Shown here piece after piece: positions 1 through 8,340 of a DNA stretch of 64,000 nucleotides. The notes under the pieces were generated by a model, which was not told the origin of the DNA, did not search any database, and saw only the letters and a program-made list of their open reading frames with translations. Numbering within the stretch: position 1 is the stretch's first letter; the number at the start of each line of letters is the position of its first letter. The stretch comes from an uncultured bacterium (GTDB taxonomy: Bacteria; Cyanobacteriota; Vampirovibrionia; Gastranaerophilales; Gastranaerophilaceae), in the NCBI GenBank assembly GCA_949299935.1, contig CASGCE010000016.1:1-64000 (forward strand), given 5' to 3'. Both the position numbers and the translations under genes were made by a program.

Positions 1-310
1 CGGAAGCAACGGGTGTAAAGTCATTAACCCAAGAAGATACGTAACTGACTAAATAAGTACCGTCTTGTTGAGCGACTAAAGAGGTAATGGAATTAGACAA
101 ACTGCCATCTTCAAAGGTATAAACAGTTCTGGTGTAATCAGAAGTAGAAGGTGGGACCGGAACAGTCATACCTAACAATTGGTTGTAGTAGTTAGCAGAT
201 TGATTAGCCAAGGTAGTTCTTTGCTGGTTAATCTGTTGTCCTTCATATTCTACGTTTGTCTTTCTAGCCGTGAGGCCTAAAAATCTGGCCTGAGATGCCG
301 CCATACCCAT
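1..310 (-). CDS. Partial lineage-specific protein, MGMAASQAR family (3' end outside window)
   Basis: The gene runs off the left edge; 103 residues are visible from the ATG at 308-310, which has an AAGGGA ribosome site seven bases upstream. The protein starts MGMAASQARFLGLTARKTN, continues as a Gln/Asn-rich helical segment (QQINQQRTTLANQSANYYNQ), then a Ser/Thr/Tyr-rich stretch. No cleavable signal peptide is apparent. The first nine residues are identical to those of the 649-residue protein at 39567, although the bodies differ, so the two appear to share an N-terminal module. I do not recognise a named family. A sigma-28-like promoter precedes it. An export signal or assembly helix is possible but is inference. 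Confidence 0.85.
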   Translation of the reverse strand, partial: MGMAASQARFLGLTARKTNVEYEGQQINQQRTTLANQSANYYNQLLGMTVPVPPSTSDYTRTVYTFEDGSLSNSITSLVAQQDGTYLVSYVSSWVNDFTPVAS

Positions 311-346
311 GACTTGTTCCCTTTCATTTTTTTCCTTGTATTCATG

Positions 347-373
347 TTTACGGCAGTTTTATTATTTTCTTTA
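347..373 (-). promoter_or_regulatory. Sigma-28/sigma-D-like promoter of the window-start gene
   Basis: Reading the minus strand, TAAA (370-373), a 15-base spacer and GCCGTAAA (347-354) lie 36 bases before the ATG at 310. The known flagellar sigma-28/sigma-D pattern is TAAA-N14 to 16-GCCGATAA/T. The match is good, with one mismatch in the -10 part. No canonical TATAAT lies closer to the start. Confidence 0.5.
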
Positions 374-435
374 ATTTTTTATTTGTTTTTTGTAATATTT
401 CGTTACAATAAATGCCATAATACACTGATAACAGG

Positions 436-465
436 AAAAAGAGATTACACATGTAATCTCTTTTT
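436..465 (-). terminator. Rho-independent terminator of the phosphorylase-like gene
   Basis: GAGATTAC (441-448) and GTAATCTC (453-460) form an eight-pair stem with loop ACAT, flanked by A5 on the left and T5 on the right. It can stop transcription in either direction and sits just after the stop of the minus-strand gene at 492-2183. Confidence 0.85.
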
Positions 466-491
466 AATAATATATTTATAAAAGTCAAGGT

Positions 492-2183
492 TTACTTGAT
501 GTTAGAGAATGTCCAAGCATCAAACGTTGGTGTTTCAGAGATTTTCATTTCTTTTTTGACCGTGCCTGCACAGGAATCATCGTGTGCAATAGGTTTGTAT
601 AACCTGTTGTAATACTCTATTACCATACGATCAGAGTTGAAATACGCTTCAGATGTTCTTATGGCTTGTTGCATCAACCTTGCCCATTCTGTTTTATTTT
701 CATAGTAGGTAGGTATAATTTGGTTTTCAATAATGTTCATTAAACATTCATGATCTTTCAAATGTCTTTCTTCCCAAGGCATTTCGTCATCAAGTTCAGG
801 GTATTCAACGGTATAACCGTTAATACCGTTAAAGGTTCCTTCAACGGTCCATCCGTCATATATTGATAAATGTAACGCCCCGTTGGCATTAGCAGACATA
901 CCAGACGTACCTGAAGCTTCAAATGGCCTTAACGGCGTATTTAACCATATATCAGAACCACGTTTTAGCATTCCTGATAGTTGCAATTCATATCCGGGCA
1001 GTACCACAACATTTTTTAATGTATGTGACTGGTTAAGAAGTTTGTTGAACATTTCTTTACCCATGACATCATCAGGATGAAACTTCCCTGCAAAAATTAT
1101 TTGTATCTTATTCTCATCGAGCAGCTTGTTTATTCTTTCTCTATCCATCAAAATCAGCCAGGCTCGCTTGTAATCTGCAAACCTCCTTGCCCATGTGATC
1201 GTCAATACGTCAGGATCGAACCTTTTACCCGCTACATTTGCTACATACTTAAACAATTCACATTTCATTTCACGTTTGACAGCTAATAATTGTTCCGCTG
1301 TTTGTGCTGCTTTTATGCGTGTATCTTGCCAGTAATGGAGATTTACAGCATTTGTTATGGCGCGAATCGGACACCTGCCGTCCACCCATTCCCACATTTT
1401 GTTTGCTACAAGTCCGTGTAATTGTGAAACTGCATTTGCAATCCTGCTCATCCTGAGCGCGGCTACTGTTAATGAAAAGTTATCCCCGCCTAAATTTACG
1501 GCTGTTTCTCTTGAACAACCGGCAAAAAAGCCTCCCTCTAAAAGTGTATCTACCCAGTGTACTTCATTACCTGCGGCTACCGGTGTGTGTGTTGTAAATA
1601 CTGTCTTCTTTTTTACTTCTTCCAAATTACCGTTGTATTGTCTTAATAATTCAAACGCTGCAGGCAGTGCGTGGCCTTCGTTCATGTGTATTACATCAAA
1701 GTTATAACCTACCGCCTGTAATATCCTTATTCCGGCTATGCCAAGCACTGTTTCCTGGGCTATTCTTATTTTTTCATTACCATCATATAGTTTATATGAT
1801 ATACTCTTTGCCCAATCGCTATTGCCGTCTATATCTGTTGTTAGCAGATATACCGGACATGTGCCGAATAGTTCCGGTTCTACCAAATATGCCTTTACTT
1901 TTACTTTTTCTCCGAAAATTTCGACTTCTGTTGTTACACCCACATCTTTTAGAAAGTCGTAGTACTTTCTTATATAGGCAACTTCTACTTGACCTTTGTG
2001 ATCTATTCGTTGATCATAATATCCGTATGACCATAATATTGTTACACCTACCATCGGTAATTGCAGATATCCTGCACTTAACATGTGTGAGCCTGCAAGA
2101 AATCCTAAACCGCCTGAATATGTGCTTAATGACTGATCCATAGCGATTTCCATTGAAAAATATGCTACGTTTGGTAATGTCAT
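492..2183 (-). CDS. Alpha-glucan phosphorylase-like glycosyltransferase (GT35), PLP lysine missing
   Basis: The 563-residue protein reads as the alpha-glucan phosphorylase family (GT35). It has FSMEIA near the start, STYSGGLGFLAG, the HMNEGHA block, TTHTPVAAGNE, WARRFADYKRA, FAGKFHPDD and the C-terminal EASGTSGM block. It lacks the N-terminal DUF3417 extension of longer relatives. Family members phosphorolyse glycogen or maltodextrins using pyridoxal phosphate bound to the lysine of the GNMK/SGMK motif. Here that position is Ser430 (EASGTSGMSANANGALHLS, residues 422-440), so classical phosphorylase activity is doubtful. It may be a glycosyltransferase of another kind or a regulator. The ATG at 2183 has an AAAGGTTAGG ribosome site. 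It is monocistronic with its own terminator. Confidence 0.82.
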   Translation of the reverse strand: MTLPNVAYFSMEIAMDQSLSTYSGGLGFLAGSHMLSAGYLQLPMVGVTILWSYGYYDQRIDHKGQVEVAYIRKYYDFLKDVGVTTEVEIFGEKVKVKAYLVEPELFGTCPVYLLTTDIDGNSDWAKSISYKLYDGNEKIRIAQETVLGIAGIRILQAVGYNFDVIHMNEGHALPAAFELLRQYNGNLEEVKKKTVFTTHTPVAAGNEVHWVDTLLEGGFFAGCSRETAVNLGGDNFSLTVAALRMSRIANAVSQLHGLVANKMWEWVDGRCPIRAITNAVNLHYWQDTRIKAAQTAEQLLAVKREMKCELFKYVANVAGKRFDPDVLTITWARRFADYKRAWLILMDRERINKLLDENKIQIIFAGKFHPDDVMGKEMFNKLLNQSHTLKNVVVLPGYELQLSGMLKRGSDIWLNTPLRPFEASGTSGMSANANGALHLSIYDGWTVEGTFNGINGYTVEYPELDDEMPWEERHLKDHECLMNIIENQIIPTYYENKTEWARLMQQAIRTSEAYFNSDRMVIEYYNRLYKPIAHDDSCAGTVKKEMKISETPTFDAWTFSNIK

Positions 2184-2359
2184 AACCTAACCTTTCTTAT
2201 TATCTTAAACCTTATATTTTAAACACTCTTTTGAGGGTTAATTACAGCATACCACAAAATTTTCTTTGTCAAAATTTTTAATATTTATTCGTTGTTTATT
2301 TTTATGCAACAAGTTTTTTCACTCAATTCGGAACTTTAAAAAACTTTACAATCAGAAAT

Positions 2360-3589
2360 TTAATTATATTTTTCAAGAATTTTCTTCAGTGCAATTTTAA
2401 TGTGAGCGTAGTTCAACCCACCCTGCATATAAGCAACATAAGGCGGGCGCATAGGCCCGTCTGCCGATAATTCTATTGTTGAGCCTTCGATGAATGTTCC
2501 ACCAGCCATTATAATTTTGTCCTCGTAGCCTGGAACATATTCCGGAATCGGAGTAACGTATCCGTTTACAGGAGAATATGATTGGATTGTTCTGCAAAAA
2601 TGCTCCAAAGCTTCCGGTGTATTGAAAATAATATTTTGAATAATATCAGTACGTTCGTCATTATATTTAGGGTATGAATTAAAGCCTATATCTTCAAATA
2701 TTTTTGATGCTAAAACCGCACCTTTAACTGCATCTGCTACAACAGATGGTGCCATAAATATCCCTTGAAATATAAGACGATGTTGATTAAGCATTGCACC
2801 GCCTTGACTGCCTATACCCGGAGCTGTTAAACGATTTGCTGCACTGTTTACAAATTTTTCTTTGCCTGCTATATATCCGCCGGCTTCTACAATTCCGCCT
2901 CCGGGGTTTTTTATTAATGAACCGGCAATGATGTCCGCACCTGCTTCAAGCGGCTCCGTTTTTTCTACAAATTCGCCGTAACAATTATCTACAAAGCAAA
3001 TACAGTTTGGATTTTTATTTTTTACTATTTTACATATCTCTCCAATTTCTTTTATGCTCAAAGACTTGCGGGTCGAATATCCCTTAGAACGCTGTATTAG
3101 TACCATTGTTACAGTGTTATCAATCCTTGACTCTATTCCTTGATAGTCTACGTTCATTCCGTCTTTTAACGGTATTTCTTCGTATGCTATTCCGTGTGCT
3201 ATTAATGAATCTGCTTTTGTTTCGTCAGTGCCTGCTGTACCGATAACCTCCAACATGGTGTCATAAGGAGTTCCAGCTACTGATATCAGTTTGTCTTTGG
3301 GCCTTAAATTCCCATAAAGACAACATGCCAGCGTATGTGTTCCGGATACAAAATGAACACGTACTATTGCCTTTTCTCCCTTAAAAATGTCTGCGTAAAC
3401 TTTGTCTAATACTTCTCTGCCAAGGTCATCATGTCCGTATCCTGTTACTGTGTAAAAATGTTCGGGGGCTACTTTATTCTTTATAAATGCATTTAAAACT
3501 TTTTCTTGATTATAATCCCTTATTTCGTCTATTTTTGTGAATTGCTCACTTAATGCTTGTTCTGCAATTTTTATTAAATCTTTGTTCAT
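2360..3589 (-). CDS. Methionine gamma-lyase family / aluminium resistance-type PLP enzyme
   Basis: The 409-residue protein belongs to the cystathionine-lyase-like PLP family often labelled aluminium resistance or YnbB. Recognisable pieces are DDLGREVLDKVYADIF, FVSGTHTLACCLYG, the cofactor-contacting FVDNCYGEFVE, and GSLIKNPGGGI, whose lysine is the expected Schiff base. A C-terminal GSTIELSADGPMRPPYVAYMQGGL block is typical. It would act in the cytoplasm on a sulfur amino acid or a related gamma-substituted substrate. The exact substrate is not established for the family and cannot be read from the sequence. The ATG at 3589 faces away from the VWA gene on the other strand. Confidence 0.85.
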   Translation of the reverse strand: MNKDLIKIAEQALSEQFTKIDEIRDYNQEKVLNAFIKNKVAPEHFYTVTGYGHDDLGREVLDKVYADIFKGEKAIVRVHFVSGTHTLACCLYGNLRPKDKLISVAGTPYDTMLEVIGTAGTDETKADSLIAHGIAYEEIPLKDGMNVDYQGIESRIDNTVTMVLIQRSKGYSTRKSLSIKEIGEICKIVKNKNPNCICFVDNCYGEFVEKTEPLEAGADIIAGSLIKNPGGGIVEAGGYIAGKEKFVNSAANRLTAPGIGSQGGAMLNQHRLIFQGIFMAPSVVADAVKGAVLASKIFEDIGFNSYPKYNDERTDIIQNIIFNTPEALEHFCRTIQSYSPVNGYVTPIPEYVPGYEDKIIMAGGTFIEGSTIELSADGPMRPPYVAYMQGGLNYAHIKIALKKILEKYN

Positions 3590-3670
3590 AATATTTTATG
3601 ATATTGCAAGAAAAAATAAAGGTCAATCGGATTAGATGATTTGTTCAGTGCAAAGTTTTTCTGTTCGGTT

Positions 3671-3676
3671 GATAAT
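3671..3676 (+). promoter_or_regulatory. -10 hexamer six bases before an ATG (leaderless)
   Basis: GATAAT followed by six T residues and the ATG at 3683. No Shine-Dalgarno sequence lies between. The -35 is not recognisable, so this is one of the weaker members of the leaderless set. Confidence 0.4.
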
Positions 3677-3682
3677 TTTTTT

Positions 3683-4396
3683 ATGTTAAGAGTGTTAATA
3701 GCCTTAATTTTATTTAGCGGAGCAATGGTTTTTGCGAGTGATTATAGTGTATACAGCCCGAATAATTACAATCTCCGCTCTGAACCGGGTGAAAAAATAT
3801 TGTTTATTTTGGACTTTTCAAACAGTATGAGCGAGTATCTTGACGGTGCTCGAAAAGTTGATTTGATGCTTGATACCATGTCTAAAATATTACCTTATAT
3901 AGATACTAATACTTCAGTTGGGCTTCGTGTTTACGGACATAAGATGGGATTTACTGCTATAGATGCTTGCAGAGCTTCCAGTCTTTTGGTACCTATTTCG
4001 CCTTTGAATGCGGGTGAAATATCTGCTTCGTTGTTCAAAACAAAACCCAAGGGAATGACTCCTATAACTTTTTCGTTAAAACAAGCCGTAAAAAATGATT
4101 TTCTGGGTTTTACGGGGAAAAAACGAATTATTCTTCTTACTGATGGCGGTGAAAATTGTGATGAAAGTCCCTGTGTTTACGCTATGGAACTTGTCAAAGT
4201 AAGAAAAGATATTATTATTGATGTCATCGCCTTCAATATTAATGATGAGAACGATTTGGACCAGCTTCAGTGTGCTGCACTTGTCACCAGCGGAAAATTC
4301 TATACCGCTAATACCGCTGCCGAGCTTGCTAAAACACTTTCTGACAGTGTTAATACCAAAAAAAATGTTAAGGCTAAAATTTTAACTGATTATTGA
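3683..4396 (+). CDS. Secreted von Willebrand factor A (VWA) domain protein
   Basis: The 237-residue protein starts at ATG 3683 with a signal peptide (MLRVLIALILFSGAMVFAS). An upstream TTG at 3641 is open but would bury this signal. The VWA fold follows: beta strand and metal-ion site DFSNSMS (D44), a later KGMTPI giving the MIDAS threonine, and LLTDGGENCD. Six cysteines after the signal (DACRAS, GENCDESPCVY, LQCAAL) could pair in the periplasm. VWA proteins of this kind bind protein partners through a divalent metal. The partner is unknown; the next gene on the opposite strand is a phospholipase D-like protein, converging one base away. Confidence 0.83.
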   Translation: MLRVLIALILFSGAMVFASDYSVYSPNNYNLRSEPGEKILFILDFSNSMSEYLDGARKVDLMLDTMSKILPYIDTNTSVGLRVYGHKMGFTAIDACRASSLLVPISPLNAGEISASLFKTKPKGMTPITFSLKQAVKNDFLGFTGKKRIILLTDGGENCDESPCVYAMELVKVRKDIIIDVIAFNINDENDLDQLQCAALVTSGKFYTANTAAELAKTLSDSVNTKKNVKAKILTDY

Positions 4397-6202
4397 TTAT
4401 CTACAGCCGGAGTCTTCTCCGTCTGTTAATCCGTCAAAATCATTATCTACACCGTCATAACACGATCCTATTGATTCCTTTCCCTCCGCTTTTGCGTTTG
4501 TTGTTAAGTATTTGTCCGGAATTTTTGACCATAAATATATAAAATAGTTTTTGTATTCTTTTGCTACCCTTTCATTTTCTATTATTAAAAGATTTTCATC
4601 ATTTTTATTTTCTCCGCTGTTTGAAAAATTCATTGAGCCGGCAATTATATATTTATCGTCAATTATCATTGATTTTGAATGAAGTTTACCTGCATAATTT
4701 TCTGTTTTAAGCATAATTCCGTTTTGCCTTAGAATTGTATGTTTGGTGTTTCTTGTAGTCACATTGTTTGCATCTAGTATTATTTTTATATCTACATTTC
4801 TGCGTTTTGCTCTTATTAGTGCATCGGTTATTCCGCCGTGTGTTATCAAAAATGTTGGTATATATATGTATTCGCGGGCACTGTCTATTATAGGTATAAT
4901 TTTTTCGGAGGCTTTATCGTAAGGCGAAAAATATATGCCTATTTTTGTCCCGTTTAATGCAAATGTATTTTCCAATTCGGGTTTTGATTTGAGTTCATGA
5001 AATTTACCAGAAAGCATCTGTTCAAATTCGGCACTGTACAACTTTGCTATCTCAGGTGAGTATGTAATTATTACAGTATTTGCGTTATAGTCTGATAAAC
5101 CTGCAATACTTATATTTGCTGACCCTGTATAAACGGTTTTGTTATCAAATATAAAAAATTTGTTGTGCATTAGGCGGTTTGTGTAGGTTGGTTTATCTTT
5201 CACGTAATCGTTGTTGGATTCAGCCGTGAGCTTAAGGATGTTTTCTGTTTCTTTGTAGTAATTTTTTTCCGGAAGCATTGCTTTGTCATATACCATCCTT
5301 ATCCGCACGTTTCTTAATTTGGCAGCTTCTAACGCGGAATATATTTTGGGTATCATGTCCATTCCGTATACTGCAATGTCTATGGTCTCTTTTGACTTGT
5401 TTATTTCTTCCAATAATGCCAGGCAGGCTTTTGTATCGCAGTTTCTGTCCGGTTTCAATTTTTGGGTAAAATCCGTTAAAATAATTTTTAGTTCCCCTTC
5501 CGTGAATGTTGTATTAGCTATTTTTTGAGGCTTGGGGCAGTTTTTTGGTATATCATTCGGATTTTTTTTGTTCTCTTTAATTACGTGACAATATTTGCAG
5601 GGTGACGCATCTTTGGGCAGACGTTTTTTCTCCACCACCGAATAGTCGCTGCTCATAAGACCGTATTCACAATCAAGCTTATGATATTTACCGCTTTTTA
5701 TGTTATATATGACTAAATTAAGTTTCTTTGCTGCTTCAAGATTTTCCTGTAAACTTTTTTTATTATATTCACCTTTTTTGGCGCCAAAGCCTGTGCTGAC
5801 AAGAAGGTCTGCATAATTTCGGGTTCCGTTTACGTAGATGTCACCAAATCTGCAATGGGATGCTTTTTCTCCGTTCAATTTGAGTTTCACCGGCTTTGAT
5901 ATTAAAACTCCCTTAGCGTAATTGTCTGACATATATCCAAGTGATATTATTTCATTTTTTGTTAAACCCAATTCTTTTGAAAATTCAGGTGATTGTCCTT
6001 TTATATCCAGTTTAAAAGCTTCGGTATCTGTTATGCATACAGTTTCATTATCGTCTATTACGCCGTTATTATTTATATCAATTTGTATGGTTACCGGATC
6101 GATTATATTTAAAACCGGGGTGTAGGATTTTTTGCAATATACAAAAATCGTAAATGCAATAAAAGTTATCAAAATTGTTGCGGCTGTGAGATTTTTGTTC
6201 AT
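4397..6202 (-). CDS. Membrane-anchored phospholipase D-family protein with two HKD motifs
   Basis: The 601-residue protein has an N-terminal membrane anchor (about residues 5-24) and then an EF-hand/dockerin-like DINNNGVIDDNE. Next is a Cys-bearing region with a thermonuclease-like LLVSTGFGAKKGEYNKKS stretch and a CKYC pair. Two phospholipase D halves follow: MHNKFFIFDNKTVYTGSANIS and KLHSKSMIIDDKYIIAGSMNFS, each with HxK, Asp and GS(A/M)N. The tail has a calcium-type DNDFDGLTDGEDSGC. Members cleave phosphodiesters in lipids or nucleic acids; two intact motifs indicate a complete active site. It overlaps the upstream ChbG-like gene by four bases (ATGA), so the two are translationally coupled. 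The substrate is unknown. Confidence 0.83.
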   Translation of the reverse strand: MNKNLTAATILITFIAFTIFVYCKKSYTPVLNIIDPVTIQIDINNNGVIDDNETVCITDTEAFKLDIKGQSPEFSKELGLTKNEIISLGYMSDNYAKGVLISKPVKLKLNGEKASHCRFGDIYVNGTRNYADLLVSTGFGAKKGEYNKKSLQENLEAAKKLNLVIYNIKSGKYHKLDCEYGLMSSDYSVVEKKRLPKDASPCKYCHVIKENKKNPNDIPKNCPKPQKIANTTFTEGELKIILTDFTQKLKPDRNCDTKACLALLEEINKSKETIDIAVYGMDMIPKIYSALEAAKLRNVRIRMVYDKAMLPEKNYYKETENILKLTAESNNDYVKDKPTYTNRLMHNKFFIFDNKTVYTGSANISIAGLSDYNANTVIITYSPEIAKLYSAEFEQMLSGKFHELKSKPELENTFALNGTKIGIYFSPYDKASEKIIPIIDSAREYIYIPTFLITHGGITDALIRAKRRNVDIKIILDANNVTTRNTKHTILRQNGIMLKTENYAGKLHSKSMIIDDKYIIAGSMNFSNSGENKNDENLLIIENERVAKEYKNYFIYLWSKIPDKYLTTNAKAEGKESIGSCYDGVDNDFDGLTDGEDSGCR

Positions 6203-7041
6203 AAGCTTAAATTCTTGTAATTAGTAATTTCAAACCCTAACCTGCGAATTTTGTCCTCAAGCATTTTATCCAGTGTTAATGAAAATTCTGTTGAATGTGA
6301 ATTCCTAATATTTTGGACATAACTGCAAGGATGAATTAATGCTTCTGCTATGCTATCAATTTCAAGTTTCTTTAAACCGTATTCGATAGTTGCCGAATCC
6401 ATCATGTTTGTGTATCCTACTCCAAGAATATAATCATTTGTCTTTAAGTTATATTTTTTTAAAGTTTTTTTGTTGATGTATGTAAAAATTTTTAACAGAA
6501 TGATTTTTATTATATTAATAAAGTAAGAAAGACTCAAATGTTTTTTTATTGAAGGGATAAAATAAATTTGTTCATTTTGGGTTCTAACAAAGGGAATTTC
6601 ATATTCTTGAGCAAGTTTGCAAGTGAGTTTAAATATTTCGGGAATAGCGTGGAGGTGTATGTGCGAATCAATATGATCGACTGCCGTATACTTTTTAACA
6701 AGTTCTATTTGCGCACGAAATTCTTGTTCAAGCTCTTTTTGAACATTTTTATTGTACGAATTCAATATAAAATATAGGTAACTTCTTTTAAAAACACCGT
6801 TTTTGTTTGTCAGTAACTTACATTGAGAAATCGATTTACCCTCAAAAGCGTTTAAATGGATTCCTAATCCGAGTCCGGGACATTCGGGAATAATATCGTT
6901 TACCGCTGCAGGAAACGCATTACCATTTGCGCACAGGCTTGCAGATGTTAAAAAACCGTTGTTATATCCGTCTAAAACTGCTTTGTTAAATTCCTTTGTC
7001 ATGCCGAAATCATCAGCATTCAGTATGAATTTTTTCCCCAT
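6199..7041 (-). CDS. ChbG/HpnK (YdjC-like) carbohydrate deacetylase
   Basis: 280 residues of the YdjC/ChbG-HpnK family, metal-dependent deacetylases of N-acetylated sugars or hopanoid glycans. Visible active-site elements are LNADDFG (residues 7-13, Asp pair), LGIHLNAFEG and VDHIDSHIHLHAIPE, which together give the Asp/His metal ligands. A hydrophobic stretch around residues 165-195 (FINIIKIILLKIF) may attach it to the membrane. The ATG at 7041 has AAGGA seven bases upstream. It forms an operon with the phospholipase D-like gene. Divergent from the glycosyltransferase at 7088, it may act on the same surface glycan. Confidence 0.83.
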   Translation of the reverse strand: MGKKFILNADDFGMTKEFNKAVLDGYNNGFLTSASLCANGNAFPAAVNDIIPECPGLGLGIHLNAFEGKSISQCKLLTNKNGVFKRSYLYFILNSYNKNVQKELEQEFRAQIELVKKYTAVDHIDSHIHLHAIPEIFKLTCKLAQEYEIPFVRTQNEQIYFIPSIKKHLSLSYFINIIKIILLKIFTYINKKTLKKYNLKTNDYILGVGYTNMMDSATIEYGLKKLEIDSIAEALIHPCSYVQNIRNSHSTEFSLTLDKMLEDKIRRLGFEITNYKNLSL

Positions 7042-7051
7042 AAAAATTTCC

Positions 7052-7078
7052 TTGCATTTGTCTTAGGAATATTATAAT
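7052..7078 (+). promoter_or_regulatory. Promoter of the membrane glycosyltransferase, within a divergent intergenic
   Basis: TTGCAT (7052-7057), 15 bases, TATAAT (7073-7078). The ATG follows nine bases later at 7088, leaving a leader of about two or three bases. The same AT block also offers minus-strand -10 candidates for the ChbG-like gene at 7041. Confidence 0.5.
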
Positions 7079-7087
7079 ATAAAAATC

Positions 7088-8047
7088 ATGAGAAAGTTTA
7101 ATCCGATACTTGCAGTTGTTATCCCTTGTTATAATGAAGAATTATGTATTGGCTCTACCATAAATAGGCTTTTAGAAGTACTGCAGGTATTAATTCAAAA
7201 AAATAAAATTAGTGATAAAAGCTACTTGTATATTGTCGATGATGGTTCAGCGGATAATACATGGGGTATTGTAACGGAATTTCACAGTGTAAATCCTAAT
7301 GTAAAAGGTGTGAAGTTTATAAAAAATTTTGGGAATCAAAAGGCATTAATTGCGGGTTACGAGGGCGTAAGAGAGATTGGCTGTGATTGTGCGGTGTCGA
7401 TTGATGCAGACTTACAACAGGATGAATGGTCTATTGAAAAATTTATCGAAAAATTTTCAGAAGGTGCGGAGATTGTTTCAGGAATACGCAATAGCCGTGA
7501 TACAGATAGTTTTTTAAAGAAAAACTTTGCTGTGTTGTTTTACAAATTGATGTACGTATTAGGTGCTAAAATTCCCATGAACCATTCGGATTTTCGGTTA
7601 GTCAGTAAAAGAGCCCTAGATATTATGGAGCTTTATCCTGAAAAACATTTATTTTTACGTGGTTTTTTTAACGATGTGGGTCTAAAAACTGCCTATGTAA
7701 ACTTTGATGTAAAACCCAGAGCTGCGGGTGAATCTAAATTTAATTTTTTGAAGTTAATGGGGCTTGCACTAAATGGTATAACCTCATTTAGTGTTGTTCC
7801 ATTAAGGATAATATCCGTATTGGGTTTTGTAATGGCTGTTGTAAGTTTTCTTATAGGCACGGAAACAGTAATTGAAAAAATCTTTTTCCATAATGCTTCA
7901 AACGGTTGGGCGACAAATATAATACTTTTGTGTTTTTTCGGCGGGATACAAATATGCTGTTTAGGTATAATAGGCGAATATGTCGGCCAGGTATATAAAG
8001 AGGTAAAATCACGTCCGAGATATATAAAAGAGACAGAGTTAAAGTAA
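7088..8047 (+). CDS. GT2 glycosyltransferase, polyprenyl-phosphate sugar type (GtrB/DPM1-like)
   Basis: 319 residues. The N-terminal GT2 domain contains VVIPCYNEE (13-21), VDDGSADNTW, the metal-binding SIDADLQQDEW and GIRNSRDTDSFLKK. A polyprenyl-phosphate-type ending has two transmembrane helices (about residues 235-257 and 272-295) and a basic tail. Such enzymes transfer a nucleotide sugar to undecaprenyl phosphate on the inner face of the membrane, to feed glycan decoration. The sugar is not predictable. The start is fixed by a -10 box nine bases upstream; there is no Shine-Dalgarno. The adjacent divergent deacetylase operon suggests shared glycan work (inference). Confidence 0.86.
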   Translation: MRKFNPILAVVIPCYNEELCIGSTINRLLEVLQVLIQKNKISDKSYLYIVDDGSADNTWGIVTEFHSVNPNVKGVKFIKNFGNQKALIAGYEGVREIGCDCAVSIDADLQQDEWSIEKFIEKFSEGAEIVSGIRNSRDTDSFLKKNFAVLFYKLMYVLGAKIPMNHSDFRLVSKRALDIMELYPEKHLFLRGFFNDVGLKTAYVNFDVKPRAAGESKFNFLKLMGLALNGITSFSVVPLRIISVLGFVMAVVSFLIGTETVIEKIFFHNASNGWATNIILLCFFGGIQICCLGIIGEYVGQVYKEVKSRPRYIKETELK

Positions 8048-8050
8048 AAA

Positions 8051-8308
8051 GCCGTGCCACTGTCTATCGAATTTGTAAAATGCAGTCTTTATAAGTATTA
8101 TCTCTTTTTAAAATTACCACACCCGCAAAGATTGTCTTAGTGCTGCTATGTTTCCATCCTGACACGGTTCGGCAGTTTGCGCCGTAATAAGTTTAAACGT
8201 CATCAATTCTACTTATATCAAAAGCACCTTATAAACCCTCACAACAGGCTCTGCACCCCGCATAAACTTCGGGTCAAGAGATTGCAATTCCCCGTGGAGC
8301 ACGGCTTG
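8051..8308 (-). ncRNA. ffs: Signal recognition particle RNA, large bacterial type with Alu domain
   Basis: On the minus strand the 5' end GCCGTGC (8299-8305) pairs with the 3' end GCACGGC (8051-8057), closing a molecule of about 258 nt followed by T5. Near the 5' end CCGTGCTCCACGGGGA fits the Alu-domain start of Bacillus-type SRP RNA. The diagnostic helix 8 is present: GTCAGGATGGAAACATAGCAGC has the GTCAGG and AGCAGC sides of the Ffh-binding internal loops, and a GAAA tetraloop on an ATG/CAT stem. E. coli has GGAA on TCC/GGA, so stem and loop covary. The RNA scaffolds Ffh for co-translational membrane targeting. The Alu half would slow elongation. Confidence 0.9.
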
Positions 8309-8313
8309 TGTTC

Positions 8314-8340
8314 ATTATATCACAAAATTTTATTAATCAA
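8314..8340 (-). promoter_or_regulatory. Promoter of the SRP RNA
   Basis: TATAAT at 8314-8319 (minus strand) predicts a start at about 8307, exactly where the closing stem of the RNA begins. TTGATT at 8335-8340 is the likely -35, with a slightly short 15-base spacer. The -35 overlaps the last codons of the minus-strand gene at 8333-9085. Confidence 0.7.
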
